Source: Siphonodentalium dalli
Lineage: Eukaryota > Mollusca > Scaphopoda > Gadilida > Siphonodentaliidae
DNA: 64,000 nucleotides
Direction: 5' to 3'
Assembly (NCBI GenBank): GCA_032622095.1
Contig: CP136066.1
Coordinates: 100,829,319 to 100,893,318, forward strand
Shown here: one piece after another, positions 1 through 12,013 of the stretch
How the letters are laid out: each line of letters opens with the position of its first letter
How positions within the stretch are numbered: position 1 is the stretch's first letter
Notes under the pieces: model-generated
Seen by the model: only the letters and a program-made list of their open reading frames with translations
Told to the model about the DNA's origin: nothing
The model's database searches: none
Position numbers and translations under genes: made by a program

Positions 1-1229
1 TTGAGTACAAACCGCTCAACAATGACAAACCAGGATATCTTTCGGATTTAATCAACACGTTGATTAAACGTTCTAGGAACAGTAATTCTATTTAAAACAC
101 TGTGCATATATAATGGTAGTCATTTGGATCTACAAATGCAAAATTGAGATGGGAGGAGATGGCCGATAGGTATGTCAGAACCTCATAAGTTCATTGTCTC
201 ATTATAGAGTAAACATTTTGAAGCCGCGGTGCTAATTTCATGGACACAATAAACAACCGTTATCGGATACCATATCGGGAACTTCATAAATTTCTCGATA
301 TTTCCAAATCTGATACAGTCGCTGATTCTGGATATATCATTCAGTTCAGCCCAATAAATATTCCTAGCCGACCACTTTTCTAAACTAAGAAAGCAACATT
401 TTCTAGTTAACTGTTGGGCAAAATAAATCGGATGTTGAGCGATTTCACTTTCAGTGTTGAGTAAAAAAAATTAATCAACTCGTTGAGTAGAAATAATTTA
501 CTCAACACTTTAGTCAACGTTTCTTGGTGGTATAGTAATTGTTGAGTAAAATCAACGAGATTATCAGGTTAGTATCGTATACGTACCAATGGATGTGCTG
601 TTAAATCTGACCGTGGTTCTTTATATTCAGTCATATATTGAAAATATAATCCATGCGTTGTTACTGTTCTCGAAGCATATTTTAAATAATCTTTATCTCT
701 TCCTGGTAGCATTTCCAACAACATGAACAAAAACAACAACAACGCCAACGACGACAACAACAACAGCAACAACAACAGCAACAACAACAACAACGACAAA
801 ACAGCAGCAACACCAACGACCACACAGACAGTTATATTCAATCTCTGTTCTAGGCACGTTTCGACTGCTATTATAAAAAAAAGACAGAAGAGAACCATCT
901 ACTAGCTGTTGCACATATTTCACTTAAAAGCTGTTCAAAATATATATTGCTAATAAAATTTAAATGTAAATTTCTATAATTTGTCATATATAGTTTCTGT
1001 CCAGATTCATAGAAAATAATTGGAGAAAATTAATTTTTCCTCGTGACAGAATCTCGTGTTGGTTGTTCTTTCTGACAAACTTAATAGTTTATACCCTGAA
1101 ATATGTGCAAAAAGTTAAGGGACGAGATACACCATCTTTAATAAACATGTCAAAATGGCGTCCCATTTTATGATAATCACACAGGTACAATCGTGTATAT
1201 CATCGTTTAACCTTTCCATGACGGGAGCT
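1..1229. other. gene-free host DNA with an AAC-rich microsatellite
   Basis: No coding exon is supported here. The stretch is AT-rich and contains an imperfect AAC/AACAGC microsatellite at about 723-800, whose frames read as poly-Asn or poly-Val and are not credible proteins. Several variants of GTTGAGTAAA/ATCAACGAG lie in 1-560 on both strands, probably debris of a dispersed repeat. Confidence 0.6.
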
Positions 1230-1440
1230 GCGCTGGTGCAGCATTAAATATCATGTACCAGTGCATTCCCTTATATATGCGAGGCTCCCTTATGGAGCCT
1301 CGAACATATAAGAACTTCCACTGGATTACAAGATCAAGGTAAATATTATTAGGCCAAATTATTTTCTTATATATGTGAGGCTCCTTGTTGGAGACTCTTA
1401 TATATACGAGAATGCATTGGCACAGGGTTTTCTCAAAATA
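1230..1440. repeat. foldback repeat with TATATATGCGAGGCTCC arms
   Basis: A short palindrome (CTTATATATGCGAGGCTCC, then its approximate complement) lies at about 1271-1312. A related inverted copy near 1367-1430 ends in GCATTGGCACAGGGT. The same GCATT...TTATATATGCGAG motif and CAGGGT end recur at 63,650-64,000, so this is one copy of a dispersed MITE-like family. Confidence 0.55.
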
Positions 1441-1591
1441 TCAGGAAGCTCTTGAAATGGTTAAAATGACGTCGAAAATCTCAATCGAACATATCACCAT
1501 ATTCACCTCCGCTTATCTAAGCACATATACATGTATATCAACATGTGTAAAATTATACAGGTCAAACATGATTATCAAATTTTAATTTAGC

Positions 1592-2806
1592 ATTAAAGTG
1601 ATGTGAAACACTCCGGTAGGGTGATCAAATATAGAAATGGAAAATAATCTTGTTCAAAGTAGTTAATTTTACAATAGTATATCTAAATTGACACCACACA
1701 CCGTCATTCTAATTATTAATTAAATGCAGTGACTCTCGATGGTGAAATCGTTTTCATCAGTTTATTGGCGATAGATGCGTCCCGAATCGAGTAGTAAATA
1801 TTTACAATTGAGGGTAGTTCAGATGATGTTTTCTTTGGAGTGGTACGGTCGATTTGCTTCAGATTTTCGGCGGTGTTAGTAGAATGTTGCATTCTTCCAA
1901 TTGACATAGTGCCTGATTACTAACTTATCAGTTTCACGCACCTGAACAAGTACATAATATGTTCACAAACCTGGCAATTAACTTTACCAGGCAATTCATC
2001 CCAGATGTGTATAAATTGGACATTTTGAATGACAAACTTCTGAAATACCATGACTACATATATATCTCTACGATTAGTGTTACCTATGATTGGCCCTTGA
2101 AATGTCGCGTATATGGTTTCGTGACTGATTACTGCCATATATGTATATGTAAAGGCTAACAGCTGGTCAAATGTCACTTTAACAATCACTTGTGAAATTA
2201 CAGAGATCTCATCAATTCTGAGGTGAACTGTGGTTAACTTGGAATTTTATAAACAGGTTCGCGTTCGTATTCTAGGACTTCGTGCTGATTACCCAAATAT
2301 TGCTACGTAAATGTTCCATTGTGTGAACAAAGCTCAGACGTGCACATATTCAGTGTTTTTCACCAACGATACCAAATTGATTGCCCGTGTGGTTATCGTT
2401 TCTCTTGCCTTTACAATCACATTGTTATTAAAGACATATTATGGACTTGTTCGGCTGCGTTAACCTGTTAAGTTAGTATTCAGGCAATATACCAACAGGA
2501 AGAATGTAACATTCTACTACATCGCCGAAGATCCAAAGCAAATCGACCGTACCACTCCATAGAAAACCTCATCTGAACTACGCTCAATTGTAAATATCTA
2601 CTTCTCGATTCGCGACGCAACTATCTGCGATATAGTCATGTGAGCGATTTCGCCATCGAAAGTCACTGAATTAAATTAATATATAATAATGACGGCGTGT
2701 GTTGTCAGTTTGGATTTAATATCTGTAAAAATAACTAATTTGAGCAAGATTATCCTCCATTTCTATCTGATCAGCCCTACTGGAGTGTTTCACATCACTT
2801 TAATGA
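1592..2806. mobile_element. non-autonomous element with about 290-bp inverted terminal repeats
   Basis: The left arm (about 1592-1895) begins CATTAAAGTGATGTGAAACA. It is matched in reverse complement by the right arm (about 2515-2806), which ends TGTTTCACATCACTTTAATG. The arms are diverged but colinear over their length, including the CACACACCGTCATT and GGTACGGTCGATTTGC segments. The 620-bp interior has no convincing coding sequence. No clear target duplication is visible. A fragment of the same terminus lies at about 30,515-30,570. Confidence 0.65.
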
Positions 2807-2939
2807 GAGAGGCTCACATGTATGTTACAAGAACTGGTTCCCCAATCCATTGGCTTTATGTTATATTATGCTTATGCATCAACATATTGAAATCCAATCT
2901 AGTTTACCCCTTACATTACTCGCTACTTAATTACACACA

Positions 2940-3455
2940 CCCCTGGTCAAGTGGTCCTGCTAATGTGTTGTGATGCGGTTGGGTCCAACTGAATTGCTAT
3001 GATGTTGTTAGGGCAAACTGACGCTGTTAACAAGAAGTAGCGTTATATTTTTGAATTAGTCTTTTTCGCGTTGTTGTGGTAATCTGAACATATTCAGGAA
3101 AAGCCATTATGCGTATCAAACATTCAAAAACATATTTATTGCGAAATATTTTTAATACTGGTGGTAATAGTTATTCAAATCGACTATAATCAAGATAGTT
3201 ATTCACGTCGTTTAGAAACACCAGCGCAGGCATTATCGTATTTTCTCAAAAATATATATGTTCTTGAATGTTTCATACACACACTGTTTTTTTCTGAAAT
3301 CGCTCATTAGCCAAATACCGCGAACATGACAACTTTAGAACAAATAACGGTACTTTTTCGTAACGACATCAGTTTGCCCTACCCACACCATAGAAAGTCA
3401 GCAGGACCACCAACAACATAGCATATTAGCAGGACTACTTGACCAGTGGTGATAC
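2940..3455. mobile_element. short inverted-repeat element
   Basis: About 90 bp at 2940-3035 (GGTCAAGTGGTCCTGCTAAT ... AGGGCAAACTGA) matches the reverse complement of about 3362-3450 (TCAGTTTGCCCT ... AGCAGGACTACTTGACC). This gives a 515-bp inverted-repeat element. The interior is AT-rich and non-coding. Superfamily not assignable. Confidence 0.5.
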
Positions 3456-6043
3456 CATTATGCTAAATATGTATTCAGGGTTCCATACCTCCTGTTACAA
3501 CAACGATTTGAAACAAATAACTTATCCCGTCGATACTTAGGGTGGATACACACATGCATGTAATCTCTGTAAATATCGTGTATTTGGCGTTTTACATGGA
3601 TCACACACACCGTGTAATATGTGTCCGCTGACAACCCAATCATTGCGACTGTGTTTGACCGCAGTGAGTTAAACTCTGAACCGCTGATGAGCCGTTGACT
3701 GGGACGAAGTCGTCAGGCCGCTTAAAATAATTATTCGCGCGATAACTCAAATGGTCGACGAAATTCTCTTTAAATCATTGTCAGTCTTCTATTGATGTTA
3801 ATACCAGTGATGGCCTCTTCCCCAACGCAGGGGGCTATGACCCCAACATGCACGGGGAGCTTTATTATCACAGAAGCTACCGAATTCACCATTGCATATT
3901 TCCTCGACGGGGGGTGTGCATGCAGCACCCCGAGTCCTGACACCCTGCTTTATACATATCGTAGTCATGTCTGTCGTGTCTGTTTTCTACGAGTGATTGA
4001 TCTAATATGCAGCAATTTATGCTATTCATATAATTATGAACATATTATACAGCTTTAAATTTGAATGCATGGTGTTGCTGTTTGTCTTCATTCAGCAAAA
4101 GGATTGCCTAGCTATTTCCTCTCTTGTGTTATACAGTTATACATGTATACGCACAATTTACAACTATGGAATATTTAAGTAAAACATTATATTGTAATTC
4201 TTGCCCAGATAATCCCGGCTGATACATTCAATTAACTCCCTTAGTTATTGGAAGTTTCGAGAACCAGCCCCGCCCCCAATAATGGATTATGGTAGAAAGT
4301 GTTATAATTCAAGCTTGTGACAGTTAGGAGGTTGTTCAACATTTGGCTTGAGAAACATATATATAAATGGGGGGGGGGGGGGTGTCACTCTTTTTAATTT
4401 CAACGCTGTACCTGCATTATTTTTTGGCGCTATATATAATGAATATTTGCAATCCCAATTGAATTAATGTTATCACATGAGCTCGCTCTCAAATTATCAG
4501 AGAAATCTCAACAAGCCGGTATCATCATATAAAAGAATTCTGCATATTTTATTTTTGTTTTGGATGACCCTGTTTCCAAGAAATGACAGAAACAAATCAA
4601 GTATAAAATCGACCGGCTCTAATCCACTTTTCGAAATCAATTATAACTCGTGAAAAACAGCAACATATATCAGACAAGAATTACTCATTTCGGCATTCAT
4701 GAAAGAAGACATGTTTATGACTGGCCTGAAATTTCTTGATGGCAGTTTGTTTAATAATGGCTTATAACTACTCACTGGTGAAATTGACCTCTCGCGCGCA
4801 GGTGATTAATTTTGTCAATTATTGGTGTGGCCATGTAAAATACATGTATTTTACATACAGACATTACATGCATGTGTGTATCCACCCTTAATGCATGATT
4901 ATCCAACTCAGTTATAAATGTATATCGTAATGCTGTGTTAACAGATGACAGATAATACAAGTACATAAGGAGTCATAATTGTTAATTGAAACCCCGGAAG
5001 TGTTCATATAATAAGCTCAACAAACGACCAATGGTCATTTATTGAACTTATTATCAAAACCTTTCATCAAATCGTCAACGCGTATTTATTAAAGAAAGGG
5101 CTTTTTAGTAACACTAATTTTTATCTAAAAAATCCTCACTCTGTTAATAAAATATCGACATACTAATTGTTGGTGTTCCTCTAAAGTTTCAAAACTGTAC
5201 GAAATAAATGGACAGGTAAAATCACTATAAATGTGCACATGCTTCATAAAAAACAATATCTTGAATATTGGGTCGTTCGCGATGATGGGTTGACTTTTTA
5301 CAGGCATAGATAATTCCACTGTGTGGAACTGTTTTTTTTTTTTGGAAGTGGTTCTATTGCCGGTCTGTAATGGTTTTACAGTAATGATTATTTACGGTTC
5401 CTTCTGATTAAAAACAAATCTGGAGTTTTGAGAGGTAAACTAAATTCGAGTCATCTAGGTGATGATAATGCGATTAATTTTTTTCCATTTATCTTCTAAC
5501 AATCTGTTGTCATACAAGACGCCGATTAACAAACCCCACCCGAATCATAATGACCACCGCTGTCCAGGGGGATTCATATATGGGAAATATGTCTTTTGGT
5601 GTAAACAATATCTATTTGAACGAAAGAACAGAACATCACATTGACAATTATACATATAGAAAAACAAATAGTTCAAATGAGGATTGGATAACAAGCCATG
5701 AACCTATGGCTGTTATAAAAATCCTTTCCTCTAGAAATGTTACCCCGAGTGTCAATACAGACCTATACAGAGTAAAGAGGAAGGGAATTTGAATATTGTT
5801 CTGTGTTTTCAAATAAATGTTGGGAAGTTAGTTAAGCGAGTACAGGGATGAGAAAGATGGAGGTGTGATAGAAGAGAGAAGATAATAAAATAGGTAGGAA
5901 AGATAATGAAGTAGGCAGGAAAGAAGTGTGATAAATGACAATAATGCCTCAGTCTTAATCGAAATTTTACATTATGGTTTTAAATCATGGTGTAATGTCC
6001 AATATAGAAACGGAATTAGACGCCAAATACTATTGTCTTTTGT
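3456..6043. other. gene-free host DNA
   Basis: No supported gene. A homopolymer G run lies at about 4371-4382. A 27-bp inverted pair (GGTGGATACACACATGCATG at about 3541, complement near 4865-4890) suggests remnants of another element. Short open frames here have no family resemblance. Confidence 0.5.
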
Positions 6044-6350
6044 CGGTCCCTTTAGCGATTTAGATCAAACATAGAGTGTTGTAGTGTGGCCCCAATACTC
6101 CCACAATATTCAACACATACACCCATCCCGATCCAAAATGATCGCCGCCCAGATGGGTCCAGATGGGCCCCTTAGCCGATATAGGTCAAATAAAGAGTGT
6201 TGTATGATGGCTCAAGTACAATGTTTCCCTATACCCATCTCGACCCAAAATAGCCGCGACACAAAAGGGGTTCAAATAGGGGACCCATGCTATTTCACTG
6301 GGCCTTGACCGATTTAGACACAACTGGACGGCGGCCATTTAGGATACGGT
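6044..6350 (+). repeat. tandem repeat of about 120 bp, two units plus a partial third
   Basis: Units begin near 6044, 6163 and 6293, each with a version of CCYYTTAGCCGATTTAGRTCAAA. The first two also share AGAGTGTTGTA, a CCCATCCCGATCCAAAAT-like segment and a GCCGC block. Divergence is roughly 20-25 percent. The 74-residue frame across it is a by-product of the repeat. Confidence 0.6.
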
Positions 6351-8069
6351 GGGATATGTGGTGTGTATATTTAGGGTGTCTTGATGGCTACACTATATAT
6401 ATATATATCCTTAGTTAGACCTACACCTGGTCCTATTCACTAAGTGTCCTCTTTCTTTACTTGGAAACACCCTTTTTAACAGACTATGGTATTGTCTTGC
6501 AGAGAGAGAGAGAGAATATGACATCTTCGAAGCAGTAAGGTTGCACCCAACTATTGAATTCAGAGTTTTGTAAATTATTGCCCGAAAATTGAGTTTTCCA
6601 TAAATAATATTGAGGATAAAAATTACGTTCTGGAAGCGATATTACGACAAAGCAGGATATTTTGAAACGCAGGGAAATTACCTTCGACCAAAATGTTTGT
6701 GACTATTTGAGCAATTGTTTGTCAAAAGATTCACCAATCCTCAACGCGCGAACATTCATTCTGCAGTTATTAGTACATCATGGTCAGAGCAGAATCATAT
6801 AATGGTTCTCAAAGGCATATAATTCGATTATATGGTATAGTTTCTATGAATAAAGGCATTTACTAAACATATCTAGTTTCGGAATTTTCAGTTGAATGAC
6901 AACATAACAATTATCAAAATATAAGGGATTTAATATCACAGAAAAAAATCACAACCCGAATGTATTATTGGACAAATTGAAATTTTAAATGCAAATTTAA
7001 TGAAATGAACAAGGATAATAATAATACATTGTATATATCATTTACCAATGAAAACAGATAGCTGTACCTCACCTATGATATCATTGTTCATGTTAAAGGA
7101 ACGCAATGCCTTGACAATCGGTTCATGCAAACTAAATGAAATGTTATAAAAGTCTGTAAAACAACTATGCTGTATCATCAACAAGTATATATGAAAATAT
7201 ATTGACTTTGTTATAGTTTCATTATTAAACGGACATGGCTCATTCGAAACACGAAATTTTGTCTACGTAATTTGAAGGGACGGATTCGATAGGTCGATAA
7301 ATACAAAAAATATTGATATGCCGGCTGTATATGCTTTGAAAAACACTTGCCAAAGTCACACCCATTTTCCAGCCGTTTTAAATTTTTCGCCCGAAATCAG
7401 ATAATCGCTCTTTATTACCACCATATCAGGAATAGAAGAACACGGAACGCTCTTTTCTGTCCCATGTCGTGCAAATGACTGTTTTTGTTTGGGACCCAAA
7501 CACATTGTTCATAGTCGCATGTGTCATTACTTCAATGCGTCATTTTTTGGGTTACAGAATGCTCGTAGAAAGGTAGTTAAGATATATATCGACCTATTTA
7601 GATACCGGAGAAAATTCAAAAGCTAATAATATTATTTGTATTTTGGAGCGCAAACCGCCATGTGGCTTTAATTAATCTTCAGTAACGCGATTTCGCACTA
7701 CCCGATTAGCAATATTTGTTAACAAATCACTGCAACAGTTTTTTCATATTACATTACAACTCAACTTTTCAATTCGTAATCAATAAATATGGTATGTGAT
7801 ATATACAAATTTAAATACTAATACACGACAAAAGCAAATTTATCAGGTACATGATTATATAATAGTATATGTAATATTAATATATGAATTGAATGCACAT
7901 CCACGCTCATGTCAGCGCAACATTTGATATGTACCAAAATATCAGCAAAACAAATCATTAAACAAAGAGATACAGACCAAGCCAGAGTGGATACGCCCGT
8001 TACTATAATATACAGACTATACATCTTATACATTTGTTTGCACCTAATGCGCATAAGATTGTCCACTTA
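6351..8069. other. gene-free host DNA
   Basis: AT-rich with simple repeats: an AT run at about 6395-6408 and an AG run at about 6502-6514. No exon, RNA gene or repeat boundary is convincing. Confidence 0.5.
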
Positions 8070-8215
8070 GGAGATAAACATACCCTGTTGAGTTGTACAT
8101 TCTGGGATTCGAGCATGAAAACAGTTTGTGAACGAGCCGGCTTGCCGGCGAGTTCACAAACTGTTTTCATGCTCGAATCCCAGCATGTACAACGAAACAG
8201 GGTACGTTTATCTCC
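8070..8215. repeat. foldback palindrome, 62-bp arms
   Basis: Left arm 8070-8132 (GGAGATAAACATACCCTGTT ... CAGTTTGTGAAC) and right arm 8153-8215 are reverse complements with a handful of mismatches. They are separated by a GC-rich loop (GAGCCGGCTTGCCGGCGAG) that is itself nearly palindromic. No coding content; opposing frames are mirror artefacts. Confidence 0.8.
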
Positions 8216-8390
8216 ATTGTAATTAAATCTAGCAAGGAATTTGCAAAAAAACGGTATAAAAAGTATCATTTAGTCATTTTCATGACACGAATCGAGACTT
8301 TCATTTCGCCGTTGTCACCGTGCACAAATCGTTGGGTTTGTTCATTGCGTCACTCGGAACACTGCTCCGTAACCATTTCCTGTGGGCGGG

Positions 8391-8590
8391 TTGGCTCGTT
8401 TCGCTACTCCGTTCTGCGCCGTTTAAATTTGACCGTGCCACATTCAGATTTGATGCACGCTGAAGCGGCCGATGAACGGTATATATAGACAACAACGCGC
8501 GGGTGTGCTCGTTTCGCTACTCGTTCTGCGCCGATGCAATTTGACCGTGCTACATTCAGATTTGATGCACGCTGAAGCGGCCGATGTCGG
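8391..8590 (+). repeat. direct repeat of about 85 bp, two copies
   Basis: Copies at about 8391-8473 and 8506-8586 share GCTCGTTTCGCTACTC, GTTCTGCGCC, TTTGACCGTGC and CATTCAGATTTGATGCACGC in the same order, spaced 113 bp. The second copy carries small indels. Confidence 0.7.
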
Positions 8591-8833
8591 TGAATCGAAA
8601 ACTAAAGTTAGCCGTTCTCGGCCAATCAGAATGCTTGTTTTTAGTGACAAATACTCAATTGAATTACAATTATAAATGGACAATCGGTACCTAAAATGGT
8701 CGTTAATAAATGGACAATCCTCGCGTCATCCACATAGGAATGCCGTCACAGCGACATACATAACATATATACGTTATATATGTTGACTTGAGACGATGGG
8801 GCACATGAGCAACGGATATAAGTTAGAATTTAA

Positions 8834-8980
8834 TATAGAGGATCTCCAACGAATTATGTTGGGATATAAGATTTTATGAAACGAGTTTGATAAATTTGAT
8901 TCAGAACGAGTTGTGAATCAAATTTATTAAACGAGTTTGATACAATCTTATATCCCGACATGAAGATCTTGTATATCACA
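8834..8980. repeat. foldback palindrome, diverged arms
   Basis: Left arm about 8834-8901 (GGGATATAAGATTTTA ... GATAAATTTGATTC) pairs with right arm about 8914-8980 (GAATCAAATTTATTA ... ACAATCTTATATCCC), with indels. ACGAGTTTGAT occurs in both halves in the same orientation, so the arms are not simple mirrors. Confidence 0.6.
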
Positions 8981-9479
8981 TGAACAAAACTAGACCTTTA
9001 TGCCTTTTTAACCAATCAAAATCCTTAAAAGAAGCTTAAAAATGCACACATTTCCATTGTTGCATGATACGCTTCACAATCGTATACGGCAGTATTGCGC
9101 GCTCGAGTTGCCGACGGAAAATATAGTCCCCCAATTTGCCTCTTCGTTTTTGTGTCTATTTTGGTTAGTGAAACGAATTTGGACAATAAATTTAAATTTA
9201 AAATTAATGAACAAAGCAATCATTTTGCATTGGCTGGTGTTGTTGTCATATGCGGATTTACGAATTAGTATTAATCCGCCTGATTCAATGTAAAGTCATT
9301 TGTTGGCGCGTTGCCAAGATGGCGGGAATCCCGCGCTTATTCGTCACTAGTGAGTGATAAGAAAATTATGTAATGGCTTTTTTAATGATATAATATGGGT
9401 TTCATGTGATATAATCATCGTATGGTCAAAGTATATGTTTTAATCATGTTATTCGTGTGCATCTTTGTTTTTTCGAATA

Positions 9480-9872
9480 TTGGACTTTTAGTCATTCTGC
9501 GAAGAACTAATGAAGCGACTCCGTAGCTAATAGTCCACATCGCATCAAGTGCATGTCCGCGTCAAGAAAATCCTGCGTACTCAGCGAGGATCAAGCGAAC
9601 CCTGTCAAAAATCGTGCTCATGCCAACGCAACGGCACGCGTCGGAGTACCATTTTCACGCAATCGATTATCCCGAGTACATTCAAGTTATTCGTTGAATC
9701 AGCGTACGAAATTTATGGGTCAGTACTATGGTGTGACTGAGTTTACGCAAGTCGAGGCGCTTAGAGCGTATACGTTTGAATGCTTCAAGTTGCACCGCAG
9801 CGGGTATGACCTTTATCGTAACAAACTGATAAATAGAGGATCTCTAATGATTCGCAATTATGTACGAAATTA
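9480..9872 (+). other. CpG-rich open frame, unrecognised
   Basis: Two overlapping open frames lie here (63 and 106 codons), in a segment noticeably richer in CG dinucleotides than its surroundings. I recognise no domain in either frame, and they overlap in different phases, which argues against both being genes. The segment could be an exon or the edge of a repeat. Its end merges into the inverted repeat at 9849-9931. Confidence 0.2.
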
Positions 9873-9931
9873 ATTACCCGAGTGCTATAGTGGACAAGGT
9901 TAATAAATTTCGTATATAATTGCGACGAATT
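9849..9931. repeat. short inverted repeat, arms about 28 bp
   Basis: ATTCGCAATTATGTACGAAA at 9849 pairs with TTTCGTATATAATTGCGACG and following bases at about 9907-9930, around a 30-nt loop. Confidence 0.6.
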
Positions 9932-11030
9932 TTACATCCATTTTATCACGTAATCATATTTTAGCAAGGAAAAACAATATCGAAACGGCTGGGGTTAAAC
10001 AAAATTTAACACCTTCAAAAAACACCTTCTATTAAACATAATTGAAAAGAAAAAAAAGTAAAATAGTTTAAAATGTGTCTTTTCATGTCGACAGAATTGT
10101 TCAACCACACTTGTCACCCATGTTTATCGCAGTCAACACTAATTGTAATACGACCCTGCCTAACTATGCTTAAAAGCCATGTCCTGATTGGCCAGTGGCC
10201 CGAGTTACCATGGCTATCTCGTTCCAGTTTTGTGGTACAATTCTACTTTTTCCAATTGTACCACGAAAAAAATCGGTTTATTCAGATCGCCACACGCGAC
10301 TTTTCCCGTCTTTTCTAACTCCGCACAAACGGGGCATCAACGGAGTACACCCGCACCCGTAACCCTTTGAATTTTGCTACATCTTGACAATCTTGCGAAT
10401 TTTCTAGCGATTTGTCGCTTGAAACCAGTTTGGTTGCCAATGAATATGGTCCAAATGATGTTATGTTATATTGATATATGTTACGACCAAAGAAAGTTAC
10501 TTAATAAGTATATTAAATGACAAAATAAATCCATGGGGCCGGGCTGTGCATTCGTCGATTCGAATCTCGATCATATTCGATATTTCGGAATCAAGTTGAA
10601 AATGAAACCGTGTGTTCACCAGTACAGAAGGGGAATAAGATTAGTTTAGTAAACTAGATCACTTAGATCGCTTTGTGTAAGGAAAATGGTCCATAGTCGA
10701 TGATCATATTCATGTTGTCCCAACAACGTTCAAAACAGAAATGACGGCAATCGTATTTCCTGTACAATTTAAATGAAACGCACGGGCGCCACTGAAAACA
10801 CATTGTTTTTTAGCCAATCACAACGGTTATTTCTAGAAGAGGTGACTCGAAAAGTCAACGGGGGAATTTCATAACAAGACAAGACATTACCAGAGTACTC
10901 CATGCAAAGAAATCGAGTACGCCCAATACGAATTACACCACGAAATGTTTTCTCACCTGAGACCGAAAAAGCGCAGTATTTCGTTGACTATTCAGTCGAA
11001 TTGTGACCATAAACTTTCAGTCGTATTACA
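9932..11030. other. gene-free host DNA
   Basis: No supported exon. A 15-bp inverted pair (TTTTGTGGTACAATT / AATTGTACCACGAAAA) lies at about 10,228-10,268. CTAGATCACTTAGATCG-type sequence and other AT-rich single-copy-looking DNA fill the rest. Confidence 0.5.
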
Positions 11031-11178
11031 AAAGAAATAAATACAAGGTGTATCGGTGTGTATGGTCAAGTTGTACCACAGAAAACTGATTGTAGGACTC
11101 CGCTACGCGTCGTCCTACAATCAGTTTGTTGTGGTACAACTTGACCATACACACCTCTACACCGTGTATTTATTTCTT
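11031..11178. repeat. foldback palindrome, 66-bp arms
   Basis: Left arm 11031-11096 (AAGAAATAAATACAAGGTGT ... CTGATTGTAGGA) and right arm 11113-11178 are reverse complements with few mismatches, around a 16-nt GC-rich loop (CTCCGCTACGCGTCG). The architecture matches 8070-8215 and 63305-63459, with a different arm sequence. Confidence 0.8.
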
Positions 11179-11442
11179 AAATAACCCAACACAAATTGAA
11201 TATCATAATTCTAATTAACATAATAATAACATTGATCGATATCAATTCGCTAAGCTCTTACGTCACTGCGCGTGCCGATAATACACATGTGTCTTACTAA
11301 AAAATATTAGGCTCGTTTTACTTTTTATATTTTACAGTAATTAGTATATAAAATCAGCGTTAATTATTCTAAGTATTCGAGAAAATTTTCGAATGCGTGC
11401 TAGAGTAGAATATCCACGACCATTTGGCGAAGAACCCGAACT

Positions 11443-11915
11443 CCTAGACCAAGTCTTCTCGGTCACAAACAGCTTGGGATATCGGTTGGGAAAATGTTGT
11501 GGACCCAGAGTAGTAATGGGGGGCACTATGGCCCAGTACCCCCCAGTGGGGGGCACTATGGCCAAGTACCCCCCAGTGGGGGGCACTATGGCCCAGTACC
11601 CCCCAGTGGGGGGCACTATGGCCCAGTACCCCCCAGTGGGGGGCACTATGGCCCAGTATCGAATACTGGACGATCTATGGTCCAGTATTCGATACTGGGC
11701 CATAGTGCCCCCCACTGGGGGGTACTGGGCCATAGTGCCCCCCACTGGGGGGTACTGGGCCATAGTGCCCCCCACTGGGGGGTACTGGGCCATAGTGCCC
11801 CCCACTGATGGGTACTGGGCCATAGTTCCCCCCTGAGGATAGATATTCCTGTCATTGATGTGATATTTCTGATCGGAAAAAATGAAAATGGACTTAGAAT
11901 TATTTTTTTTCAAAA
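11443..11915. repeat. left terminal inverted repeat with palindromic 30-bp tandem array
   Basis: From the outside in: CTAGACCAAGTCTTCT, a 50-bp unique piece, and GTAGTAATGG. Then come about five direct 30-bp units (GGGCACTATGGCCCAGTACC + CCCCAGTGGG). A core GTATCGAATACTGGA / TCCAGTATTCGATAC follows around CGATCTATGG at 11,671-11,680, then about five units in reverse complement to 11,836. A unique inner part (TCCTGTCATTGATGTGATAT and onward) is shared inverted with the right end. Open frames reading through these units on both strands are artefacts. Confidence 0.88.
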
Positions 11916-11978
11916 GGAAAATCTCACTTTGGAAAATATCAATTAGCAATCAAGAGTTTTTCTTTTCGAATATTTGGT

Positions 11979-11994
11979 GGCCCTGAAAAGGGCC
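11979..11994 (-). terminator. histone-type mRNA 3' stem-loop of the OTU-like gene
   Basis: On the minus strand this reads GGCCCTTTTCAGGGCC: a 6-bp stem with a TTTC loop, preceded by TAAAAC and followed by ACCAAA. It fits the metazoan histone stem-loop consensus GGYYYTHHTHARRRCC with an ACCA-type flank. About 10 nt further is an A/G-rich stretch (CGAAAAGAAAAAC) resembling a histone downstream element. It lies about 20 nt past the stop of the gene at 12014-12481. Confidence 0.8.
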
Positions 11995-12013
11995 GTTTTA
12001 TTTTTGTTATAGT

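Noticed and set aside
569-923. Poly-Val/Leu and poly-Asn frames
   Set aside because: Produced by an AAC microsatellite; no other coding signal.
8003-8269. Opposing frames with CTFWDSSMKTVCE-like text on both strands
   Set aside because: They are the two arms of a near-perfect palindrome read in mirror image.
11521-11836. CRISPR-like regular 30-bp repeats
   Set aside because: There are no spacers between units, the second half is inverted, and the context is an animal virus terminus.
11341-11949. Open frames of 60-200 codons across the left end on both strands, and the same at 28195-28766
   Set aside because: They read through 30-bp repeat units (a multiple of three) in all phases, giving Gly/Pro/Trp repeats; they are a by-product of the TIR array.
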